From NCBI GenBank assembly GCA_916610825.1, contig OU744447.1, positions 36,449,024 through 36,513,023 of the forward strand: DNA of 64,000 nt, written 5' to 3'. Each line of letters starts with the position of its first letter. The stretch's first letter is position 1. Below are positions 43,701-55,700 of the stretch, piece after piece. The notes below the pieces were generated by a model that did not search any database, was not told the DNA's origin, and saw nothing but the letters and a program-made list of their open reading frames with translations. The stretch is from Haliclystus octoradiatus (taxonomy: Eukaryota; Cnidaria; Staurozoa; Stauromedusae; Haliclystidae). The position numbers and the translations under genes were made by a program.

Positions 43701-46700
43701 TGCTGATTGGTCGTTGATATCTTCCACTGGGCATGCGCACTCCGACAGATAATGAATCAGAAACGTCTTGCCCTTTGTGGATTCCTTCTAAGTAATAGTA
43801 TTTTCCAGCAACCATAAATACGCCGAGGGAAGATTGATTGAGATATCTGTCAGTGAAAAGAAGATTTTATGTTTACAACGTCGGACTTTTTTTTCAACTA
43901 TTAAAGACAAACTACTTTTTAAGCGGAATTATGACGGCGACACAAACTAAGAAAAATGCAATGATAGATATGATTCCATTGATAGTAAATTTTACGTTGA
44001 CTAAATTTTTTTCTACATTATGTTTATTAACGACACATGCCAAAGAATTACTAATAATTATATTAAATAATAATTCAGTGATCTGATTAGTCCTTTTAAG
44101 GCCAGCAACGGTTTAGATTGCTCGTCACTTCATACAAGACAATACCTAGAACATATTGATCGATTTTAGAGTTACCAAGTAAAAACAAATTATTCCTATG
44201 ATAAACACATGCGTGCACCGACGGGGAATCGAACAGCAAAAGTACATTTTTCCACTCCAATCTTGTGAATATAAAAATAGCCGCTTACTTGTTCCATTCA
44301 TTATGAAGAGTAGGTTTTTCCAATTCAATTATCTTTGTCTTATTCTTTGCTTCTTCTTCAGTACTGAAATACAATTCACAGGCTTTGCTACAAGCCATGT
44401 AAAACGTATAATTTCCAGTTTCTGGAGCAACAAAATAACCTTTGACCTTTGACCCGTATTCTTTCTCGATGTTGAATGGTGCGTCAAAGTTCTCAATGAT
44501 CTCAATATCAGTTGGATTGTTTGGAAAATCTGAATGTGCTTTGAGTACTTTGAGAGTTGATCCAGGGACATCGACCCAGACCTCTCGTATGATTCCTGGA
44601 TATGGGTTGTCTGCAAACAGAATGTTGGTTTTAATAAACAAAAGGTAGGAATAACGATGGTGACTGAGTTAAAGAAAAAAGATTCTCACTTAATGTAACC
44701 TAAGCTTTAACAGATGAGATTATCAGGGAGGTTTAGCTCTGATGGAAGAGCAATCAAACTTCAAATTTGATCATAGATGATCGACTGCGGTCCAAACCCC
44801 CAAATTCACTCAGCCTTGACTTTATCTAAAACACCAACTCAGTACCGTATAAGGATGGCGAATGGAATGGTCCAGATGGAATTCATTACGAGTAGCTGTG
44901 ATGCATCTTTGTGCATTAAAAACTAAGGAAAATCTGCCATGAAATGTATTAAAATGGATCTGCATGTCACGGCTGAAACCTATAACGAGCGTTTGATATC
45001 ATTTCTCTCAGCGAAAAGAGCCACTCCTCTTGAAATAAAGTTTTCGTACGGGTGCCTTCGATAGTGCAATGCCGTCTCATTTACTACTACAATGACCAGA
45101 TAGGCTGTTAATCATAGTGAAATTAAGTAAGCATAGATGAGCATCAATTTTTCTCATCTTGTGTTGCAAGCATGCATAAGCTTACCTTGTCCTCCAAAGA
45201 TATTCAAAGTTTCATTATTTCTCAAGAATCTTGAAAAGAAGCTAAGCGAACTGATACCAAATTGAGCTCCTTGATAATCTGGTCCAGCTGTTTTACGACC
45301 AATGACAAATTGCCTAGGTTGGTTAGATGCTGTAATTGGTAAGGTGCGTGGCGTCTTTGTTAAACCACGGAACTGACCATCGAGATAAATCCATAACCCC
45401 TTGTCAAGTCTCCATGTCATCACAACACGTTGCCATCTATTAGAATCAATCGAGAAAAAGATAATAGAATATAATTAATTGCAACCAACGTTTCGACGAG
45501 AACCGATACATTTTGAAACACACTTTGTTATCCTTATTAATATTGCCTGTAATCAAATCTCAAGAATAGCCCTAGTATAAATCTCAAAATACAAGCAAAT
45601 AGTTAAAATAGAAGTGTTTCGGTGCAAAGAGAAATGTTTAAACTGTGTGATTCCGCCTGGAAATATTTCTGTCAAGCACCGCTTTCAAACTGCAGCAAAA
45701 TAAGATCAGGGTGTCCCGTCTAAACTTTATTTAGCATAATCAGCAATGTAATATGAGATTATTACCTCACTGTATATAATGGTATTCTCACTGTCCATAT
45801 AAGGATATCTTCATCAGGGCACATAACAACTTGGAAGTAAACATTATCATTGACAATATAAACAGAGATTCCTTTTGTTCCTTCTTGATTTCCACCTGTA
45901 TCTAGAATGTAACGAGGTTCTTTGTACTCACGGACTTCCTAAAAAAGTAAAACAAAGAACGAATAACTAATGAACAGGATGAGATTTTTAATCAAAAATA
46001 AATATTTACTCCACTTGAGTCGCTTCTGGAGAAAACTTGATGGCGAAAATTATTCGCACTGTTGACTGGTGATTTTCTGATACCTTCTCGTTTTTTTCCT
46101 TGTGTGCCCTCTCGTGTGCCAAATATCAATAGCTCATAGGGAACTGTGCGCCAATTGCTTTTAAAGTTTTCGCTAACCTGCATTTCATTTTCAATTCTGG
46201 CAAGAAAATAGCTGATTTTGGTCAATTGAAAGAGAAACATTTAGCGACATGAAGGTTTTGGAAATATTCCTGATCCTGTTTGACCCCTATCCCTAAAACA
46301 CAGCGTTCGTTTTATTTTTCTCATTCCCTTTTACAATGCTAATTAAATAATTCATCTCTTCCATCTGTTCTGAACTTGTTGAATCTTACCTGGAATAGTT
46401 TGAGTTTGAAACTAATTGAAAAACCATGTTTACATTTGCTTGGATCTTCTAAACAAATATCGAAATCACTAACTTCAAGCCAACCCTCTCGGCCATCAAT
46501 GTAAACACCACCATCTAAATCTTTCACCGAATTATGAAGGGCTATTTCTGGTGCTCCCTGTAACTTTTGTTTTGTTTGTCTTGGTGTTAACCATCTGTAT
46601 GTCGCAACAGCTGTAATACAAAAGTCGACACAATGTCAAGAAAGAAGGAAACAAACGGCTCGATTACCATTGTTAAGTTTTCAATTCCATCCCTTCATTG

Positions 46701-49700
46701 AATTGTATTGAATTGAAAGTAAATTCGTCAATTCACGGAGGAAACTTTGCAGACACTCGGAAATTGTTGAAAGCACTCGTCTCGCAGGCGTCAGGCAGAC
46801 ACAGCATGTATGCATAGACTCACAAAGACTATCAATTCCATTCACAGATTTCAATGGAAAACGGATGCATCATGGGGATCTATAATGGAAGGCAATTGCG
46901 AGGAAAACAACCAAATTTTTAAACTACGTTTAAACTATATTCGTGCTGTGAACAAAGTTTTTCTCGGAAAAACAGCGAAATATGAAATGTAATATACAGT
47001 TGTTTTTACAAGTATAACAAAACGATCAAATCTCATGCTTAGTGGCGATTGTCATCTATTTTAGAAGTTCCTGCCTTCCATAATGACTAACCTTGGGTGA
47101 CTAATCCTCATGTCACAGATTGACAGTCTATTTAAGCTTTTCGTGGGAGCCCATTACTATCTTTAAGGTGGATTACTTGTAGGTGGCAGCTAGGAAGTAG
47201 CATATTTTGGCATCTAGCATTGACAACATTTATTATTTAGCATACACACTAACCTGTATCATCGTATGTAAATGCATAAGGTACATCTTCAACAGATAAA
47301 TGTTTTGTAAAGAAAGCGACAGATGCAATGATTGCTCTACAAAGACAAAAATACATACATATGCATATTCACATCGATACACATAAACCTGAGAGATCTT
47401 CACAAACATATTTTAGTAACTAAGATATATAATATAGGTAAATCCTACTATATATTATGTTTGATTATGTTGTTTGGGTCATTCCAGTTTCACTGCATAT
47501 TGTAATAAAATATTCTTTACACACTAAAAGTCACAGCGCTGTATAAATAATCATTACTGACACGAAAACCGTGAAAAGAGTGTGAAATTTCATGTTGTTT
47601 TCATGGAATTTTCACATTTCAAATTTTGAGTATGGATGTTCCTTTTCTCTTTACATTTTCATGGTGCTTTCACGACCCTCTAATAGCGCCTTCATGGTTT
47701 TGGTGTTGGTAGTGTATACAGTTAGTGTATACTGTATACAGTGTATACAGTGCGGCCTTGGTGTAGTGGCTAGGGTGTTGGACCACGGCCCGCAGGGTCT
47801 CGGGTTCAATCCCTGTCCGAAGCACTATAGGTTGGCGTCAGGAAGGGCATCCGGCTATTAAACGCACACAAGCTTCAAAATACTAACAAATTAACCAACC
47901 ACCCAGGTGAAATAAAGCTGTAAGCTTACCCGGTTCGTGGAAAAATGATAAATAAAAAAAAAAAATTAAAAAAAAAAAAAAAAGCTTATGTCGTGAATAC
48001 GCTGAACTATTTATTTCTATTTCAGAACTCCGATCATTTATGCAATTGCTCAATCAATTCTCAATACAATCAATTTGAACGATATAATCAAATAAGTACA
48101 CCTTTCAAAACAGACAAATAATTCAATTTCTAAGCGATATACTCACTTTGTGTATGTATATGGTTTAACATCATTGTTCTGCCTACCAATCAATAAACGC
48201 GTGAACGAGTCAACTGTTGAATTCGAAATTGCACGACCTTCAATTTGTGAATCCTTGAAAGCCCCATTGACGTATATAGACAAACCCTTAAAACGGTCCC
48301 ACGTCATAACAATATCTTGCCAATGATTTATTGTAACGTCAGTCGTAACACTCCATTCTAACGTTTGCGTGACGACTTTGTAGTTTAGACGATTTTGAAG
48401 TATAAAAACACTGAAACCGTTTGATCCACCCGAACTATCAAGAAGATAATGTGGCGTAGTATAGGTCAGTGTTGAGTTATCGAGAAGAATCTAAGAAAAG
48501 AGCACACAAATTGAGCTCATTACAGTATTAAATACACATTTCTGAAAACTGTCATACTTTGTTTGAAACCAGAATATATACATTTTTCCGCATATCTAGA
48601 AGATAATTTCTTATTTCTAGTGAAAATTTTCATAAACTCTTGCTTGTTTGACTAGAAAATGTCTCAAATAAAGAAATAATCTACTCTATAGACCATGGGT
48701 TCTCTTCTCTACTGTTCACAAAGGCTTCTTTGCTTAATTCCATATGACAATGCTAAAGTTACAAGATATATTCATTTAGAATATTATTGAAAACATTTTC
48801 AGTTTTCGAGAAACGTTCTGCTTTTATGTAATTGTGCAAAATTGAAGTATGGAATCATTATTCAAAGATTGACGTATTCATCTCAATATCGAAACATTTA
48901 TTGAAAACAGCTAATGAATGTACAAAAGCACATTTATAAGTCAAGAAGGAAACGTGAAAAGGACCAATGAACGCTCGTATCAGCTCATCATAACACAATC
49001 ACAACACAGTAACACAAAGGTTCCCGCGTAATTTGAACATACCTGCATTGCGACTGCAAATCCCTTGGCACAGCGGTCAGGATCACTGACACATTTTGCA
49101 TGGAAATCCCCTGCATCCATGAATGTTTTGATACCATCAAGGGCGATTCCCCCAGGTACAGATATGAGGCTGCCATGAATTCCTAATGGGCGATTACCTT
49201 GCATACCATTTTTACTTGTCTTTAACAACGGCCAATAATGAAGAGGTACAACTATTTGAAATAAATAAAGAAAATAATTTGATTTAATGAATCCAGAATT
49301 CTTTGCATAGTTCATTGGAGTTCTCAGTGCATGATTGAACGACATGAGTTGCTTTGATTCAAAAAGACAAATAATTAATTTTAGATATTGATAATGCTAT
49401 CTAAATTTCTATCCTAATTAAGTACTGTTCTCATAGAAATCTAATGAGCGTGCTCTGCCCTTTGTTTATCACCACTCAAATTTGCACGCTGTTTATCAAA
49501 TTGCATGGATGCTTTGAGACCATTAAAACAAGCAAAAAAGTAAGAGAAGAAGTGTTTCTAAATTTCAATATTTCAACTCACCAGGACGTGGTCCAGATAT
49601 TGAAATGTTATCGTATTCGAAACTAGGTGCTGTGCTACTTTTACTAAGAAGTCTAGAAACTGGTAATATTACACCAACGTCATCAAGCCCATCAAGTTTC

Positions 49701-52700
49701 TCTCCTTTGGGACCTAAAAATAGAGAAAATAATGTAAATACATATGCTTTGAAGTTAATTAAAAACATTAGAACTGAATATTATGAACATATAATATGAG
49801 GTGGCTGAATCCTTTACTCCAATTTCTCCCTATTGATTGTAATTAATAATGATGACCTTAAACTTCTCCTTAATGTTTGATGTCTCGATTCTAGAAACTA
49901 ATCACTACCGTTCCTCTACCCTCCCAAATCCCCAAACACACGGTTAATTGATAAATCGATAACTAATGTTAACGTATATGTGAGTTTGATGTTCGGTAAT
50001 CAACTTATAATGCTCGTTTCAGAACATGAGTAGTAATTTATTCTATAGATTACACCATGAAATACATTGAACTCTGAGTATATTGCAAAAAACTTTCTTC
50101 AATATTTTCATGACTCACCCAATCAGGTCCGCTTTCTCCTAGGAGCTCAATATTACAGTGTCTGCAGCCCATGCAGGAGACTGCGGCTCGATTCCTTGGT
50201 GGAATGTATTGTATCTGTACCTAACTTTGATGTTATGAAAGCTCATTGTAGCTTCAAGTGGATGTGTATAAATGTGACTGCTGTTCAGGAAATCTACAAT
50301 CTGTGTAGTAGTCTTGTCTTATTGGGAAATCAATCAATCATATGAACACTTTGACTACAAGACAATTATTGGAAATAGTCTAGAATTATTCAACATGATA
50401 TTCTGAACAAATTAAAGTCAAAAAATATTTTAAAATGTGCACATTAAACGGAAGTAGTTCCAGGCTGTTATTGTTAAAACTCAGATACAAATAAAAAGAG
50501 CCTGGAACTAGTTCCGGTGCACATTTTAAGATATTTTTGTTGGCTTTAATTTGTTCAGAATATCATGTTTAATAATTCTAGACTATTTCCAATAACTCAC
50601 TTGTAGTCAAAGTACCCATATGATTGACTTATTTTTTCTATGGAACTATACTACTAAACAGATTGTAGATTTGCTGTTCAGTCCTGTGGTTATTATTTAA
50701 ATTTTAAAGTAAAATCAAATCACACACACACTGACCTCTTCGTTTACACATGGTTATATTTTATGTGAATTTTAAAGTAAAATCAAATCACACACACACT
50801 GACCTCTTCGTTTACACATGAACGGATATGATGCAGTACACGATTCATCATGCCATTTCCCAGTAGGTGTAACTGCTGCACAGCTAATGCCGCCATTATT
50901 AGGTGATTTATCATCCCAATCGGTGTAAGACGAAGTACTACGATCACTCCATAACCAATCACCTTCACTTTCACGATCATTGTAACCAATCCAAAACGAA
51001 GAAGATGAGTAGACCTATATATGACACAATAAAATATGGTTGAGTTATTGAAGTTGATACTGAAGGTAATCCTTAACTTTCTTACTGATATTGCCATTAG
51101 AAAAGCAACTTGGTAGTTTAACTTCTATTGCATCCTATTCAATATATGGAACTTTATCGGTAGCAAATATTTTAAAACCTAAAATTTTCGGGGTATTTGT
51201 TTTGCTTTAACAGCTGGATATCGAAAAAGATAAACAAACAAACAAACAATTGATAATGTAATTGGTATACAGAGGTCAGTCTAGAATTTTGAAGCTTTTA
51301 TATATCAAACACTTTGCGGTCGTGAATTCTTATAACGGCACTGTCCTTTCCCCTATTTTACAGAGTTGCGAGAAGCAATAGCAGGAATTAGAATCACTGA
51401 TTTCTTCTCAATCTGTTTGAAATTTAGACTGACCTGGTAAAGCATAGTTTGTTCCTCTTGTGATAGAACTGAGGCTAGATGACCCTCGTTTTCAACGCAA
51501 AATTGCTCTGCTTCTTCCCATGTTTTCTTTTCACTGTACATATGATAACAACCAGATATTGAATCGAGTTTTAATTTCTTCCATCCCTTGCGACATTCAG
51601 TTCCTAAAAGTGAATGATTTGAATTTAACAACAAAGTCATCCAAATTGATGCTCTCAGATTTTAAGAGCTTAAAGCTTCGTAAAAAACAAATTTGTGGAC
51701 GAGCAATGAATTGGATTAGACACAAATCAATCAAGGAGTTAAGGTTTCTTAAACTGTTTTCGATTAATTCAATTAAAGTATTTATTACTTTATACCCCAT
51801 TATTAAATCAAATATCAGCCTAACGAAGTATAAAGATTATTGCGCTGGATAAAGCCAAATGAGCGTGATTATCGTCATTTTTCTTTCAGATTTAAAGACT
51901 CGAGGGTACGTCCATATATAGCTCTATAGAGTGATCTGCCATTTTTTGGCTACCATTTTGGTACCATGCTGGCAATTGTTAGGTATCAAATTTTTAATTT
52001 TGGAATTCAGCCCTGAAAAATTCCCTTGGCCAGCTGTGAAACTGGAAAATATCCTGATATGAGGTGCCCGAAACCCTGCAGTGAGATGCCAAAACAGCAT
52101 TTTAATGCAAGATGATACATTTTTGGCAATATTAAGGTATGTTTACCAACAAGACCTGCAACCTAGGCTACTAGCAAGATTCTACAAATGGCACACCTCC
52201 CTATAGAAAATATTGAATTGCTCTCCCCAGGGGCTCGGAATAGTTAAAATGAATACCAAGATTGTAATACTAACCTTTCTTCTGTTTGCAAAGATATTCA
52301 TACTTTTCACCGCAACCTTGATCCTTCCATGAACCCTGTTTACTATCAACAATAACACAATCTCTACGATTATTATCATCTCTTTCACCACTGTTGTCCC
52401 AATTGGTATAAATGGACCTAGCACTATCTGTCCAATTCCACGAACCATCCATTGATTTATCACGATAGCCAATCCAGAATTTCTCATGAAAGTTATCAGC
52501 TAGATATCGATTTTCATAAGCATTTAATACACTGAATAAATTACTTTTGAGTTTTTTACATTGTTCTAATGCATTATCAAAATTAACTTTCATGTTCATC
52601 ATTTTATAACAGAATGTTCCGAAATCACCAGTTGCACCTTCCCAACCATCACCGCAGTCAAGTTCTGGAAAATAAGCACAGAAGAGTATAAACAAGTTGT

Positions 52701-55700
52701 TGCTATTGTTTGCAAAGAAAAATTTGGTAGCTTTGTCAAACCGGGCAGCCATTGTAGCCTGGAAAAAATGTTGAATTATTTAGAACTTCCACTGATGTCC
52801 AGCTTTCAGAGTTTTATTAAGTTCAATAGATCTAATAAATTTTTAATTGTGTGCAAATTATTTTCGAACCGATGTTTCAAATTATTATGTGGAAGGTTTG
52901 TAAATCCAAAAGCGATTGCATTGACTCAATTAATCAACCACGACATTTGATATGCAATATAATCATAATTATTATCACTTTATCAAGGATTTTATCTGCT
53001 TTTCATTCAACTTTATTTAATTAGTTTTGATTGAAAAAAAATTCCAATTTTCTACTCACTATTTCAGTTTTATAATTTACATACGCTATTTAAGTGACAT
53101 GAAAAAATGTTAATTTTTAAAAATAAAAAAATAAAAACACTTATAATTTGATACAGTATGCAATATAACTTTACCTGGTTTATGTCTGATAAGATTTTTC
53201 TTCTTTGGATTGTTATATACTTCTGTTGTTGTATGCACTGGTATACCAACTGCACTAGAAACAGCTGCACCAGGATGAGGCACTGCAAATCAAATATTAT
53301 TTTTAGAACCTGAAGAACGGAGAACATAGAACGGATATGATTGAGATTATATGGAATTGATATATACTTGATATTTTATTATTTATGACAGAATGGAACT
53401 CTAAATGGCATTTGCATAATTTCCGTTTCTATATTTATTCTAGTTATAGCAATTCCTTAAATAGAAATGTTTCAACCGATAAATAAAACAATTTTATAGA
53501 CCATATTATTTGATGAGGATACAAATTATCGTGGCATAACACATGTATTATTTGGAGATATATTGGCCATTTCCAAAATGGCTAGGAATTTAATTGTTCT
53601 AGTAGAAAGATAATATATAACAATTCAAACGAGTTAATTACAAAGATATTCACTTCTTGAGCTAAATGTGACGTATCAATCGATATCAATCAAATTTGCT
53701 GATCACGGTATATCAAAAGGGGGGATTGAACAACCAATTAGAATGCAATTTATTGAGTAGTACATTATCATGTTCTGCTAATCGTGAAATTGTAGTATTT
53801 TATCGAAGTTTCGAACTCTTTCGGATGGCAGTAGGTATGTAGCTCACATTTAGACAATAAGTCACGTATGATACCTTCTTATCGGGCTTCTTATCATGCC
53901 AAGGAAGTAACAAATTTATTCAAGTCATGAATAATGATGATGATGATGATTATGATGATAATGATGAATACGAATGTGCAAAATTGAAACATTTTGGTTT
54001 TGAAAAGAATTGCGTACCATATTAATTAATTGTGATTACCCTACCTCTAATACTCAACGGTGTTCCTTGTTGTGATGGTACCGAATTAATCACATTAGGA
54101 ACCCCAAGTCCAAAATCTGGTCCCTGCTGTTGTTTTCCATTCATGGGTTTCAGTGAGCTCCGTACTGTAGCTACAGTATTATCTCTGTAGGCAGCCTTCA
54201 ATGCATCCATTTTCATCGTAGCAACTTGTTCAGCAGATACATGAAATGGTATGGCGTTGTTTGTATAAGACGGTAAATTTTGGGTTGATGATGGTGATAC
54301 ATTAGCTAAACTTGGGCCTTTAACGGCTGCATTAGTCTTTGGTGACGTAGCACTTACACTTATCGTAGAAGGTAATGCTGGTGATTGAGAATTACTAGCG
54401 GCTTTCGTAGCGGATGAAAGCATTGCACTTTGTGCTGCTAAATCAGGAACAGCAATTTGATAGGCTTGTTTACTACCTGGTAATGTTTCACTAGATGCAA
54501 GATGACTACTAGCTGGAGCATTGAATGGCATATATTGCTTCCAATTATAAATAGGATCAACCTTTGAGTTTCCAACCGTATGCCTAGACTCAGCAGCCAT
54601 GGGGATTGGGCCAGGTTTCCCAAAGCCAATGCTTGCTGATACAGGCTGTGATTGTGAATTTTGTGATGGATAGTCGGCAGAAGGCATCGTATTTGTTTTT
54701 AGGGGATTGTAAAGAGATGATTGCGATTGTGAAACAGGGACAGGTTTCTGGATACTAGCTGAAACAGGATCAAGCGGATTTTGACTTTGAAGTGTATCAT
54801 ATTGATCTTGAGGCGAATGACTAGCATCAGGATTAGGATGGATTTTAAGAGGATTTTGCGTGGCTTTATTACTGTACTGATCAATGTTTGATTGGACAAA
54901 AGCGTTTGATTCAGGAGCCTTTTGCAAAGGAGGCAGCAATCTGCTTGCTTCTGGTGCTTTGTTCAGAGGTGGTAGTAAGGTATTCGATTCTTGAACTGTG
55001 TGACTAGGCAATTGCTTACCTAGATTCAATGGTGGTAAGAGACTACTTGCAGGTGGTGATATCTCTAAAGGTGGTAATATTTTAGCGGGAGATGGTGCTA
55101 TCTCAAGGGGCGGCAATAAGCTGTCCGCTTCAATAAATCGATTTGATTCTTGTGGCCGTGCTTTACTTATTGAGATCTGATTGGCTGGAGATGATGCAAT
55201 TTGTTGTCCAGTGACCTTTGATACGACCTGTTTTTCGTTAAATGGAGAATTACCCATTCGTGGTGAAGTTTGTTGGTTTGTTTTTGGAGATCTATTCAAA
55301 GGAGTCAATACAACCGGTTCTGGCTCGCTACTGGTCGGTGTCTGTTGCTGCTTGCTGATTGGTTGTCCAGGTTGATTAATACTTAGATGATTGAGCGGTA
55401 GATCACCACGTGGAAGAGGCTTTAGAGAAATTGGATTGAGTGCTGCTGTCCCACTAGCCCCTATAAACAAAACAGAAAGCATGATTACAAAGCATGAAGA
55501 TATCTCAGTTAGGTATAGGATTATAGGAAATGCAACTACATATAGCATAGTTGGATAGTCACTGCCATTTTCCAAATTTTAATATGCAAGAGAAGCCTGG
55601 ATAATTGAAAATTTTGATTGAGATTGATTCCTTATTTTTAAGTTGACTATTGCTGACTTGTGTGGAATAAGCATGCGCTGCATTAAGTCAAGAGATATTA

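Noticed and set aside
47749-47825. tRNA gene (GCGGCCTTGGTGTAGTGGCT...)
   Set aside because: It is the head of family-B SINE; the same head occurs with the same non-tRNA tail at several sites.
51460-51852. 130-codon plus-strand open frame
   Set aside because: It is antisense to lectin exon 7 and shows no family resemblance.
54438-54899. Extra minus-strand open frames inside exon 4, and a plus-strand one at 55181
   Set aside because: They are shadows of the 1,416-nt coding exon in other frames.
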